Assembly: GCF_037893015.1 (NCBI RefSeq)
Contig: NC_133658.1
Span: forward strand, 173,309,579 to 173,373,578
Length of the DNA: 64,000 nt
Direction of reading: 5' to 3'
Source: Macrotis lagotis
Lineage: Eukaryota > Chordata > Mammalia > Peramelemorphia > Peramelidae
Shown in pieces: positions 24,119 through 34,689 of the stretch; within the stretch, counting starts at the first letter, position 1; every line of letters starts with the position of its first letter. The position numbers and the translations under genes were made by a program. Below the pieces are notes generated by a model. That model did no database searches, was not told the DNA's origin, and saw only the letters and a program-made list of their open reading frames with translations.

Positions 24119-24600
24119 TAGATAGCAGTGGTACAGGGTAATCTTGGTCTTGAAATCAGAAGACTTGGGTTCAAATCCTGCCAAAGAGACTTAGTAGCTG
24201 TGTAATCCTTTTCACATCCGTAAGTCTCTTAACATGTTTGCTACAGCTTTTTCATCTGTAAAGTGGGAAAAAGAAAGACGCCTATTTCCCAGGGTTGCTG
24301 TGAGGATAAAATTTATAACTGTGCTGGATAAATCCTTAGTTATTAGCCACATATGCAGCTTGGTCTCATGAAAAGAGCTGGCTTTACAGTTAGCAAGGCC
24401 TGGGTTCAAGTCCCCGTGTGACAGCCTAGCTATGACTTTGGGCAAGTCCCTTAACGTTCAGATATCTCCAGAAATCTCCGCTGCAGACTTGCTTGGCTTG
24501 GGTTGAAATTTGAGATCTACTCCAGGAAGGTGTCCAGAAAAAGGATTTGTCGCTGGGCAATGGGGAACGCGCCTCAGTTTCCTCATCTGTAAAATGGGGG
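24119..24600 (+). mobile_element. Three MIR-type SINE pieces abutting the KIF16B CpG island
   Basis: 24119-24345, 24352-24475 and 24565-24600 each carry MIR core text ('gggttcaaatcctgcc', 'gggttcaagtccccgtgtga', 'cctcagtttcctcatctgt'). The last runs straight into the CpG island. Confidence 0.65.
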
Positions 24601-24835
24601 GGCTGACTTAATCGGGCTCAAGCCCGTCTTGGCGCCGAGCCGGTGGCGGCCCCGGGGACGTCGCTTCTGCACTTGCTACATTGTAGCGCTCCACGCGTCC
24701 ACGCCTCCCCCGGGCCGGCGCTCGCCTCGCGCCCGCGCCCCGCCGCCGCGCGGCTGCCGTGGAAACCTGGAGAAGTGGAATCCGTGCCCCCGGGCCCGGC
24801 TGGCCCGCTTCGCCCGCTCCTCGCCGGCGCCGCGT

Positions 24836-24851
24836 ACTGGGCATGCTCAGT
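24836..24851 (+). promoter_or_regulatory. NRF1-like near-palindrome in the KIF16B promoter
   Basis: ACTGGGCATGCTCAGT is palindromic except for one base pair and resembles the TGCGCATGCGCA family. Its first 13 bases recur exactly in inverted orientation at 21196-21208. Factor assignment is inference. Confidence 0.4.
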
Positions 24852-24951
24852 ATCCAGGGGAGCTCGGGGGCTGCAGAGAGGAGGCGGCGCCGGCAGCCCG
24901 GAGAGCGCCCAGGCCGGCCCCGCCCTCCCGGGGGAGACCTGAAGAAAGGCT

Positions 24952-25030
24952 GGGGGGGGGGGGGCTGGGAGCCGAGGAAAACCCGGAGGAGGAGGAGGAG
25001 GAGGGGAGGGGGAGGGGAAGTGGGCGGGGG
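24952..25030 (+). repeat. Poly-G run and purine tract in the KIF16B promoter/5' UTR
   Basis: A 13-base G homopolymer (24952-24964) is followed by a GGA repeat and G-rich purine tract reaching about 25030. It may form quadruplex or triplex structure. Run length is prone to sequencing error. Confidence 0.85.
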
Positions 25031-25165
25031 CAGCTCCTGGAGAGAAAGTAGTTTCCCCAGAGTTGCGGGTCCAGCTGCGGGCGAAGCCGGGCTGTGACGC
25101 CGACGGCAGGGCGTGTGGGGGGCAGCAGGGGGCCCAGAGGTCGAGCCAGTGCTAGCGGGGCAGGG

Positions 25166-25219
25166 ATGAGCCATGGCATCAGTCAAAGTGGCCGTGAGAG
25201 TCAGGCCCATGAACCGAAG
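25166..25219 (+). promoter_or_regulatory. Upstream ATG overlapping the KIF16B start, out of frame
   Basis: An ATG at 25166-25168 lies 7 bp before the KIF16B ATG in the +1 frame, with G at -3. Its frame stays open through the rest of exon 1 (peptide start MSHGISQSG), so in spliced mRNA it would end in a later exon. Its A-T-G-A overlaps the TGA that closes the main frame upstream. If used it would compete with the KIF16B start. This is inference only, and the 5' UTR must include this position. Confidence 0.45.
25173..25219 (+). CDS. KIF16B: KIF16B first coding exon (partial gene; rest lies beyond the window)
   Basis: The exon encodes MASVKVAVRVRPMNR plus the first two bases of codon 16 (AG). 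This matches the start of KIF16B, a plus-end kinesin-3 motor that moves early endosomes through a C-terminal PX domain. Residues 4-12 hold the first motor-domain strand and the RxRP nucleotide-binding motif (RVRP). Paralogues KIF13A and KIF13B have different leading residues (MSDTK, MGDSK) before the shared KVAVR core. The start is well defined: an in-frame TGA lies two codons upstream (25167-25169), and the ATG has G at -3 and G at +4. The exon ends in a strong donor, AAG|GTGAGTG, with GT at 25220-25221, leaving phase 2. No exon continuing the motor domain was recognised up to 64000, so intron 1 is probably over 38 kb. An out-of-frame ATG sits 7 bp upstream. The identity rests on about 16 residues. 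Confidence 0.9.
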
Positions 25220-25413
25220 GTGAGTGAGCCTGCCCCTCGCCCCCCGCCGGGGTCCCCCTCCTCCCTTCCCCGCCCTCGACTCCGCCCCCTCCCCCCACCC
25301 AGGCGAGGGGAGCCCAGGCCGCCGCCGGGCGAGCTGTCATTGGGAGCTGGAGCCGGAGGGCCAGCTGGTCCCCCGGGCGCCCCGCACATGCCCGGAGCCG
25401 AGCTCCGGAGCCC

Positions 25414-25435
25414 GGGGCCGGGGCCGGGGCCGGGG
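25414..25435 (+). repeat. (GGGGCC)3GGGG tract, potential G-quadruplex
   Basis: Three perfect GGGGCC units are followed by GGGG, about 195 bp after the exon 1 donor. Four G4 runs with 2-nt loops form a canonical quadruplex motif on the + (transcribed RNA) strand. Confidence 0.85.
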
Positions 25436-25470
25436 CGCGCATCCCCGGAGGAAAAGTTCCTAGTCCGCAG

Positions 25471-25530
25471 TCCTGGCCGCCCCAGTCCCGGCCGCCCCAG
25501 CCCCGGCCGCCCCAGTCCCGGCCGCCCCAG
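25471..25530 (+). repeat. 15-bp GC-rich minisatellite, four units
   Basis: Four tandem 15-bp units (25471-25485, 25486-25500, 25501-25515, 25516-25530) share the core CCGGCCGCCCCAG and differ at one or two bases. A partial fifth follows. It lies in intron 1 inside the CpG island. Confidence 0.9.
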
Positions 25531-25679
25531 CCCCGCCGCGCCCGCCGGGACCTGGTGGCGCTCCACCCCTCCCCACGTCTTACCCTTTCTTCAGCCCAAC
25601 TTTGTACATCCCTCCATCTTTTCCCAACTTTGTATTGGCCTTTTAACTTCCTTAAAGTGTGGTAGCCTTCCTCCCCACC

Positions 25680-25760
25680 CCCCACCCCGATAAGTTCCTT
25701 GAGGGCAGGGCTTGTTCCATTTTTCTTATTGACATTCCCACTGTCCCGCACTCGGTGGAG
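25680..25760 (+). mobile_element. CR1/L3-type 3' scrap
   Basis: 'aagttccttgagggcagggc' followed by 'cactcggtggaggcg' resembles CR1/L3 3' ends, just after the CpG island. Confidence 0.45.
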
Positions 25761-25859
25761 GCGTCCCACGAGTTGAGACAAATGGAATTATTGGTACAGT
25801 GTAAGAGCCCTCCGTATATGAATTCGTTGGAATTTTGTTTTAAGTTTTAAAAGAAACAA

Positions 25860-26930
25860 CCATTCTTCACAATATCCTTAAGAGTGAATGAAAGAATGAA
25901 GGTAAAGCACACCACTGAACATACCTGTTTCTAAAAGCATTCACAGAATATGTGGCCATTTTGCCCAGAATTTGAGCCGAAGGGGTCCTTAGAAGTTATT
26001 AGAGTCTCCTTTTACTATGCTGAAACTAAGATCATGATAGGTTTAAGTGATTTGCATAAGATCACAAATAGAGCAAATGGGATTTGAACCAGCTTCTTTG
26101 GACATCCTGTCCTGTATTCTTTCCGCTGACATGGACAGAACTCATCCCCAAACTGTCTGAATTACAAATAAGTTTGATTACTTGAAATATAAAGCTTCTA
26201 AGTAGTCATATAGAGGCTTTGAGAGAAAGTTAAAGTGTGACCGAAGAACTGTTTCCATCATTTCAAATGAAAGGTAAATAAATAGACAAGTGAATTGAAA
26301 GCAGACCCTTGAGAAAAGCTACTGAAAAGAGATATATATCTGTACTTTAAATGCCCATGTGTTTAAAACCTATTGAATTTAATGGAGAAGAGTTACTAAC
26401 TTGTTAGAGCTTTATGCTGTTACATTTTAATCTAATTCCCTTCCATATTTTGACTCCCCCCCTCCCCTTATTGAAAGAAAATCAGTCATTTTTCAGTTAA
26501 CTTTCAAAATTTGGTCAGGTTAGGAAGTTGCTTTGAAAAGCTGACATCTTTTAAAATTGTCTGAGTTGATAATAAGCAAAATAGAAAAGTCATCTATTTT
26601 TATTGATCCCCAAATAGATTAAATGAACATTTGACTTACTCCTCCCCATCCACCAAGTTCTATTGCCTTATGTAAGTCAAGGTCTAATGGCTATGATGTT
26701 ATTCAGACTGACTCTTCATGACCCTAATTTGGGGGTTTCTTGGCAAAGATAACTAAATGGTTTTGCCATTTCCTACTCCAGCATCTTATTTAAAAAGAAA
26801 GAGAGCTGATCTGACCTCTTTGGATTTCTTATTGTTGTTACTAACAAAATCAGGAAAGTCATAGTAATTATCAGTATTTTGAAACCAGTGGTTTTTAAAG
26901 GAGAAAAAAGTATCATTTACAAAATTGGCT
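25860..26930. other. Intronic sequence with a MIR relic
   Basis: 26005-26130 is an antisense MIR-like fragment. The rest is unassigned. Confidence 0.45.
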
Positions 26931-26934
26931 ACAA

Positions 26935-27165
26935 CCTTGGATCAGTAATTGGGAAGATCTGAGTTGAAATCTTTACTCAGGCACTTACTAGCTATATTAA
27001 TATCCCAGAAGAGTCACTTAATTGCTGTCTGCCTCAGTTTCTTCTACATCTGTAAAGTGAAAATAAGAGTAGAATACCAAACTTTCAGGGTTGTTATGGA
27101 AGATCAAATGAGATAATATTTATTAAAGCTCTTTGCAAACCTTAAAGCAGTATATAAATGATAAT
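26935..27165 (+). mobile_element. MIR/THER1-type SINE
   Basis: It carries core and 3' text: 'gatctgagttgaaatcttta', 'cctcagtttcttctacatct', 'agctctttgcaaaccttaaa'. Confidence 0.65.
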
Positions 27166-27735
27166 TTTTAGTTGTTAGAGCTTTGTATTATAAAAAAGAT
27201 ATTTGTACTATACTGTACTTTAAAAAGATATTTCTAAAACCTTTTAAGTTTACAAGCCATAGGTGACTTAAAAGCTCTTAAAAGACTAGCATCTATGTAT
27301 GTTCCCATTTATATTATTTATACAAAAGATGTTATTTGAGGTAAGAGGTCCTAAAGTAATTTAGATGATTAAAATGTGTGAAATTGCCTTTATATAGGTT
27401 TTTCTGGCTCTTAGGAAAAGTTAGGCACATTTTGGGGCTTTAAAAGTCTAGGTAGTAAGTATACAATGTGCTAATAATATAATAATTACTATTAGTATAT
27501 AGGACTTGGCAGACCGTATTAACTATTCACATTTCTATGCCACTTTTTTTTTTTGGCTAAGCTCCTTGAAGGTAGGGACTGTATTTTATTTTTGTCTTGA
27601 ACTAGCCCAGGGCTTTGTACTTTGTGGGTACTTAAATGGTTGTTTTAAAAAATGGAAATAGAGATTTCAAGTAAGTGACTTGCCTTAAAGGTTACATGAG
27701 AAATTTGTGACTAGTTTGTCAGTGCTTTTGATCTC
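27166..27735. other. Intronic sequence with a CR1/L3 scrap
   Basis: 27560-27645 (gctccttgaaggtagggact) is a CR1/L3 3' piece. The rest is unassigned. Confidence 0.45.
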
Positions 27736-27739
27736 CCTT

Positions 27740-28115
27740 CTTTTTTTATTTTTAATTTTTTTAATTAAAGATTTTAATTATTTTGAGTTTTATAATTTTT
27801 CCCCTAATCTTACTTCCCTTCCCCACCCCCCACAGAAGGCAATTTATCAATCTTTACATTGTTTCCATGGTTATACATTGATCCAAATCGAGTGTGATGA
27901 GAGTGAAATCATATCCTTAAGGAAAAAACAAAGTATAAGAGATAGCAAGATCAGACAATAAGATATCATTTTTTTTTCTAAATTTAAGGTAATAGTCCTT
28001 GGTCTTTGTTCAAACTCCACAGTTCTTTCTCTGGATACAGATGGTATTCTCAATTGCAGACAGCCCCAAATTGTCCCTGATTGTTGCACTGGTGGAATGA
28101 GTGAGTCCATCAAGG
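27740..28115 (-). mobile_element. L1 3' UTR, antisense
   Basis: On the minus strand this matches the 3' UTR of the L1 at 3880-4260 (shared 'tccagagaaagaa..gtggagttt', 'gatatgatttc', 'catagaaacaatgtaaag'). It is a heavily 5'-truncated copy, on the opposite strand. Confidence 0.7.
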
Positions 28116-29085
28116 TTGTTGATCTCCCTTCTTAAACTTATATTTAAGTAGACTCCGCTTTGCCCTTCCCCCTTTTCCTTACTTAATTCCATTTGCTATC
28201 CACATATAGTCCACTTGGGCAAAGAAATCCTCTAAGTTCCAAGAATCAATATTGTATTTTGGTGGAAAAAGCATTGGATAGGATGTTAGAAAACCTTGGT
28301 TCTAGTCTCAGTTCAGTCACCAAATAGCATTGTTGCTTTGGGTTTGGTTAGAATTTCATCTAGTGATGTCTTCTTTTGTCAGTTCTATAATTCTAAAATG
28401 TGATAGGGGCAAAAGGTGCAAAAAAGGTAGATTCCCCCAAAACTATAAACTGATAATTTTGATGTACTCTGGGAAAATTACAGACTACATCATTAAATGA
28501 AAGGTTTGAGCACTTAGGGACTAATCCTAGCAAATTATGAGTTTGCTAAGAAATTTTGTCAAATTTATTGTTTCCTTTTTTCTTACTGTTACATAGATAA
28601 TAGGGTCTTCTATTTTATCAAGATATTTGGCAAAATCTTTTATGATATCAAAGGATCTAGAACTGGTAGATCTCCTGAGGTCATCTATTCCAAACTTTAT
28701 GGGCAAAATAAGGAAATCTAGATTGGATGTTACTACACATAAATGGATTTGTTGCTGCTTGATGGCACACAAAAAGCATCGATTAAGGATTTATACTACT
28801 CTCTATAGAAATTTTTGAACACAATTTCCTAATGGTATCAAGGAGCTTTTGTCTTGTATGCTGTTGTAAGTGACTTGGATGAAGCCATAGAAAGAAGGCA
28901 GGTTCTCATATTTGTGGATGATACACAAATGAACGGGCTGTCTAATATAATAAAGAATCTAGGTTTTAAAAGATCATATAGGTAAGATGTACTTGAAAAT
29001 GATTACATGAAAATTAATAGGGGCTTTAAGTTACAGAATTACAAGTATAGCATGAGGGAACCTTGCCTTTGTATTCATTTATAAG
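28116..29085. other. Unassigned intronic sequence
   Basis: A short MIR-like scrap lies near 28255-28345. Otherwise nothing is recognised. Confidence 0.45.
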
Positions 29086-29097
29086 CAAAATAGGATT

Positions 29098-29270
29098 GGG
29101 GGTGGCTAGGTGGCAGCTAGGTGGCACAGTGGATAGAGCACCAGTTCTGGAATCAGGAGTACCTGAGTTCAAATGCGGCCTCAGACACTTAATAATTACT
29201 TAGCTGTGTGGCCTTGCACTTAACCCCATTTCCTTGGAGAAAAAAAAAACCTAAAAAAAAAGAAACAAAG
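29098..29270 (+). mobile_element. tRNA-derived marsupial SINE with duplicated head
   Basis: The first bases repeat: 'ggtggctaggtgg' then 'cagctaggtggcacagtgg', a ~13-bp duplication of the SINE head. TSD aaaataggat at 29087-29096 and 29272-29281. Confidence 0.9.
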
Positions 29271-29279
29271 AAAAATAGG

Positions 29280-29465
29280 ATCATAGGATCAGAGGTTTAG
29301 AAATATAAGAGACCTTGAAGATCATCCAGCCCCACTCATTTATTTTTCAAGATAGGGAAACCTGAGGCCCAGGTGAATTAAGTAACTTGTCCAAGGTATA
29401 TTTGGATCAGTATTTGAACCCAGATTCTCTGACTCTAAATATACTAATCTTTTCATCCTGCTAGG
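29280..29465 (-). mobile_element. MIR-type SINE relic
   Basis: 'cttgaagatcatccagcccc' and 'ttgaacccagattctctgac' mark an antisense MIR. Confidence 0.55.
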
Positions 29466-30030
29466 CTTTAGTGAATTTCAAGTTCAATATGAATCAACAG
29501 TGAGATGTAGCTGGTCCCCAAAACCTCAAGTGATATTAGGTAGCCTATGGAAATATTTATTTCACTGCAATTTTTTGAATCATATCAGCATAGGCTATCA
29601 GGTTCAGTTTGAGGAGCTACATGTGGAAGTCAATTGACAAATGATGACTAGGATTTGGAGGGGATTCATCCAAAGAACAGTTCAAAGAACTCCCTGGGAT
29701 ATGAATCCCAGAGAAGAAATTAGAGCACTGACCTGAATCTAGAATAAGAGAAAATTCAATGAAATAATGTAATAAATGAAATAAATGTAAAGTTTTATAT
29801 TTGAGTTCAGATAGTCAATTCATAAAATCAATATGGAGGAGGGGTAATTTGTCTGAAAAAAGACATATAAATTTTAACTCAATATGAACTGGTGGTTGAT
29901 ATGTCCGCCAAGTAAGCTATGTGATCGTGGCTTTCTTTAACAGAGGTATAACTTTAAGAACATAGGAGGTGAAAAATCCTTTTGTACGTTTGGTCTTGGC
30001 AGACTGGTCACAATACTGTGCCCAATTTTG
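29466..30030. other. Unassigned intronic sequence
   Basis: AT-rich; no gene or clear repeat was recognised. Confidence 0.45.
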
Positions 30031-30043
30031 AACTTTCTAATTT

Positions 30044-30218
30044 ACTTTTATTTTCTTTTTGGCTATTTTTTTCTTTTTTCTGCAAGGCAAATAGGGTTAA
30101 GTGACTTGCCCAAGGTCACACGGCTAGGTAATTATTAAGTGTCTGAGGCCAAATTTGAACTCAGGTCTTCCTGAATCCAGGGGCGGTACTGTATCCACTT
30201 CAACACCTAGCTGCCCCT
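30044..30218 (-). mobile_element. tRNA-derived marsupial SINE
   Basis: Minus-strand copy with a 13-bp TSD aactttctaattt at 30031-30043 and 30219-30231. Confidence 0.9.
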
Positions 30219-30359
30219 AACTTTCTAATTTTCTAAGGTAGTTGCTAAAGTGGAGAGAGATTCCAGAAGAGGGCAACCGGGATGTTCTCCTCTGACAGTT
30301 GAAAGAATGGGGAATGTTGAGCTTAGAGAACTCAAGAGACATGAGAACAGGCATTCTTT

Positions 30360-30518
30360 TTTTTTTTTGTTTGTTTGATTTTTGCAAGGCAATGGGGTTA
30401 AGTGGCTTGCCCAAGGCCACATGGCTAGGCAATTATTAAGTGTTTGAGGCCGGATTTGAACTCAAGTACTCCTGACTCCAAGGCCAGTGCTCTATACACT
30501 GTGCCACCTAGCCGCCCA
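30360..30518 (-). mobile_element. tRNA-derived marsupial SINE with perfect 16-bp TSD
   Basis: agaacaggcattcttt flanks it at 30344-30359 and 30519-30534 without mismatch. It is among the better-preserved copies and likely young. Confidence 0.95.
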
Positions 30519-30534
30519 AGAACAGGCATTCTTT

Positions 30535-31735
30535 AAATATTTGAAAGTTGTTATGTGGGAGGATTACTGTTCAGCAGCAAAGGGCATAACCAGGAGTAGT
30601 AGAGTAGTTGTTTATAGAAGTCAAATTTAGACTTGATGTCATGAAATACTTAACAAAGCTGTTGCAAAATAGAGTAGACTGTTTTCAGACTTGTTGACTT
30701 TGTTTCCTGATGAGATCTCCAAGCAGAATCTGGATAACAGTGCACTCTTCATATGTGATAATCAGAATTCCTTTCAGGTATGGAGTAGGACTGAATGACC
30801 ATTTCCAATTTTCAAAATTTTATGATTCAGGGGGCATGATTCCTATCTTCAGATATTTGAAGAATAGAAGAATGACAAGATTTAATTTATATAGCTCTCT
30901 CTAGAGGTCAGAACAGTGGATGAAAGTTATGTGTTTACTGCTTACCACATTGGGATATTAATACAAAAAAAAAGATCTTGCCTTTAAGCAGTTTGCAATC
31001 TGATGGGGGGATCTACCCACAAAAGGAAGCTGAAAATGGAAATGGCTGGTTGAGAGGGAAGGGGAGATGCTTCACTCAAAGGGCATGGTGGAAAAGTCAG
31101 AGAAGTCCTAGAAGTAGTGCAGCCACATGAGAAATGGAGATGTTCTGAGCTCAGCTCCCTTATTAAATGGAGGTTTTAGAGTTCATGGCTCCACTTCAAT
31201 CAGTGGGACTAAAGATGTTTGCACCTAGACTGATGGGATCTTGGAGATGATGAGGTTTCCCAGTAATGAACTTCCTGGGGCATGGTGGAGAAGACAGAGT
31301 AAGGGAGGTAGTTTTTTTGGTTTCCAGTATAAAATAGGACAGAAAATTAGACCAGGTGACCTCTAAGATGCTTTTTATCTGGAGGTCTCTAGGTTGCTGT
31401 AGTAGATTAAGTAAAGGAAGAGGGTGATTTATTGCTGCTTTCCTGAAATCAAGACAGGATATATGAGTTTGGGGTCCTATTTTATCTCCCACACTCATTC
31501 CTTCTACCTTAACTCAACCAAGTGCCTAGTTAGTGTCTGCTAAGGCCTTTGAGTTCAAGTGCTTTTGGATGGTTTGTGATGGTATAATTGGTTTTGCTTT
31601 TGAACTTTTAACTCTAGTCACATTTTCAGTCTTGGCACAAAAGATAAAATGATATGTTTTATGGAACTTATTTTAAAAGCATTATCCACAACAACAACAA
31701 AAATCATTTCTTGAACTATTCTCTCTCTATGAGGA
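30535..31735. other. Intronic sequence with L2-like scraps
   Basis: 'gatcttgcctttaagcagtt' near 30972 fits an L2-type fragment. The rest is unassigned. Confidence 0.4.
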
Positions 31736-31739
31736 CAGT

Positions 31740-32160
31740 ACCATGAGTCTTTGGCTTCTTGTTGCTGTTACTGAATAAAATATAAACTCCTTAGTCTAGC
31801 AATTATAGCAATCTACAGTCTCTGTCCAACCTATCTTTCCATTAGTCCTGCCAAACCAGACTACTTTGCCATTTCCCTTATTTCTCCTGGTGTTTGCTGA
31901 TCGTCTCTGTCATTATCTACAATGTCCCTTAAACCCACAAAAGTTTCTCCACATCTCTTCTATTTAAAACTCTTTTCTTCTTTTAAGATCAATCTCAAGA
32001 TACTTCCTCTTACAAAGTCTGGATCCCCCCTCAGCCATACATGTCCCCCTTCTTTGAATCTCTTGCCATTTTATTCAGACCTTATCTATGCAATTACTAT
32101 ATATTCTAACTTTTTTATAAGTATCCCAATCCCCCCCCACTAAAAAAACCCAAACTAGGT
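31740..32160 (+). mobile_element. L2/CR1 LINE fragment
   Basis: Text such as 'ctacagtctctgtccaacct' and 'ctcttttcttcttttaagat' followed by a Pro/Leu-rich, C/T-rich coding strand is characteristic of L2 ORF ends. No frame is intact. Confidence 0.5.
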
Positions 32161-33331
32161 GATAAGCATGAATTCCTTTAGCACAGGGACTGTCTAGAAT
32201 AAGAGAAAATTCAATGAAAATAATGTTAAGTCTTAAAGTTCAGATAGTCAACTCATAAATTCAATGGACCAAGGAAAGGCTTAATATTTTTTGAACTGAA
32301 TTTAATAGACTAAATGTTATAGAAGGTCCTGTGCTTCTAGTAATGAAGGAAGGAATGGTCAACAGGGTTATTATGTACTATAGAAACAGTGGGAACTATC
32401 AGGTCATGGGGAGCCTTTGATACAGTTTTAGAATGATGAGGGGTTTAAGACTGGGGTGAGGGGAAGAGATGTGGGAGATTGTGAAGAAAAAAAGGAAATG
32501 AATGTAGATGACTCTTTGGAGAGGTTTGAAAGAACATATCCTGTATTCATATAATGTTAAGTTGTTCTTGCCATTATATTCTTTCCAGTGTTAGTGACTT
32601 TTGGTTCTAATCATGGGTACCAAGAAGCCTATTTAACTGATAGTAACTGCTCAGAATTCTATAATACTGACAATAAACAAATATTATTTAGGAAGTAAAG
32701 AAAGGGAGATAGAATAAAGGAAATAGAAGAATATGAGGTGAAGAAGGAAGGTGAGATAAAAAGTGGGGGAGAAGGGGAGACACATGGTAAAGAGCTAGAG
32801 ATTGCCACCCGTCGCCTTAGGTACCATTCAGAATTGTAGATGTTACTACTGCCCGGGAGGTTTGGGGATAAGATTCTGGGCATCCTATATAGTTTAGCTG
32901 AAATTGTTTAGTCATGATGGCAATAAGAAAAAGATAGTACCTTTTAGTTCATTTAAGAGAAATTTTAATATTTGTGGCATTCCTGTATATTTAGGGAAGT
33001 TAGCAATTTTAAGAAAGATTGTTTAATGATGTATAATATTGGTTAATCCCTTCTTGGCATTAAACCTGTTCTATTTGCTTTTAAACATGAAATCTAGTTC
33101 ATAGAAGGCAAATTGGTACCATTATTTAGAACATTTGAATCTTGTGTTAGCTTAGTAAGCCCTGTGGGCTGAATGAAGTGGCTTGGCTTTTCTAAAAAAC
33201 ATCTTTATTTTATGATTGCTTCCCCCATATTCTTTTTTTTTTAGGTTTCCCCATGTTATTTCATATAATTTTGCTTCCAGGCAAAGAGAGTGTCATGAGA
33301 GCAAAAATATCATTAATATTAAGTATGTATA

Positions 33332-33375
<44 letters not shown>

Positions 33376-34210
33376 AGAGAGAGAGAGAGGCTGAAAAATC
33401 TCAGAACTCTACTTACAGAGTAAGTAGAAGAGTTTAAGAGTCAAAGATCTGAATTGGAATCCCAGGTTCAACATTGATGTTCTTTGTTACTCTGAGCAAG
33501 TTATCTGACTTTTCTGAGACTTGTTTTTTCATCTGTATAATTTTGAATATAAAACAACAAAAGAGGGATAACAACTGGTTGAGAACTAGTTAAGGGTGAA
33601 TTGTTACATAGCACAGACAAAATAATGCCTATAGACCCTATGGAATTAGAGATATCTAACTAGCATTTATCTCTCTACCTCAAGAGGGTTGTTGTGAAGA
33701 AAGTTCTTTAAAAACACAACAGAAATGTGAGTTGTTGATTTATGTCTTCCAGTAAACATTAAGTGCTGAACATTCACAAGATTCAGGGGATACAAATATG
33801 GAAAATAATAGTCTCTGACCTCAAGGAATTGTCGGGCAAATTGGTTAGTGTACAAGAGAAGTCCATAAAAAGTCCTTTAATAAATTTGGATATTACTTGC
33901 AGTTGGGGGCAGAGAGAAGTGAATATATCAAAATAGTGGGAATGCATAATAGTAGGAGAGGGTAGAGCTGTATTACAAGACAACTGTTAGTTGAATTTGC
34001 CTGAAATATATAATACATGGAAAGGTAGTGGAAGGAAATGAGTCTGGAAAGGAAGATAGGAGACAGCAATGCCATACTAAGCAATTTGTGTTTATGATGT
34101 TGAAAACAGTGATCCATCGAATATTTTTGAGCAAATGAGTCTAGCTTATGCATTAAAAGGGTAATTTTTGTCAGCATATGCCATTGAGTTAGACATTGAA
34201 GGAAGAGGCA
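32161..34210. other. Mostly unassigned intronic sequence
   Basis: It includes a GT-to-GA compound microsatellite (33331-33389), a MIR scrap (33430-33560) and L2-like text (33755-33850). No exon was recognised. Confidence 0.45.
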
Positions 34211-34214
34211 GATG

Positions 34215-34390
34215 CAAAATAAGTTTTCACTGACATGTGAATCTGGATTTAGAATTGGAAGAAACTTTTGAAACCCCTCTTAATGATTAGGAAATGAAGG
34301 CTCTTTGCCCAAGGTCATACAAACTGGTAAATGACAGAGCCAGGATTTGAACCTAGAGTTTCTCACTTCAAATTGCATCACATATCTATT
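34215..34390 (-). mobile_element. MIR-type SINE relic
   Basis: 'gcccaaggtcatacaaactg' and 'ccaggatttgaacctagagt' are antisense MIR core. Confidence 0.6.
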
Positions 34391-34689
34391 TATAGATATA
34401 CTGTATATATTTGAATGGAACAAATTGGATTTTATACAAATAAAGATTGCTTCCACTCTAATGGTAGATGACAATTTGTGTCATTCAAGTCTTTATTGAT
34501 AATGTCCCACATATCACCAAACATTGGGAATTGATTGTTATTTCTTGGAAATTAAATATTTGACTTTTTAAAATATTTTTTAAGTATTTATCTTGAATCT
34601 TTGCTCTTTAAGATGAAGTATTTAAGGGGAGAGGGGAAGAGCAAAGATGGCAACACAAAATTGGAGTAAGCATATTCACATTCTTTTAT

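Larger units (their letters stand above)
24600..25560 (+). promoter_or_regulatory. KIF16B: CpG island with KIF16B promoter, 5' UTR and intron start
   Basis: GC content and CpG density rise sharply near 24600 and fall after about 25560. The block spans the KIF16B start codon, as expected of a broadly expressed TATA-less CpG-island promoter. No TATA box was seen. It holds an NRF1-like near-palindrome at 24836-24851, a 13-bp G run (24952-24964), a GGA/GA-rich tract (24972-25030), a GGGGCC tract (25414-25435) and a 15-bp minisatellite (25471-25530). The transcription start cannot be fixed from sequence. Long open frames on both strands here are products of GC-rich composition and look like no known protein. 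Confidence 0.8.

Noticed and set aside
24608..25781. Several 100-200-codon open frames on both strands in the CpG island
   Set aside because: They are Pro/Arg/Gly-rich, overlap on both strands and look like no known protein; GC-rich DNA has few stops. Only the short KIF16B exon is supported.
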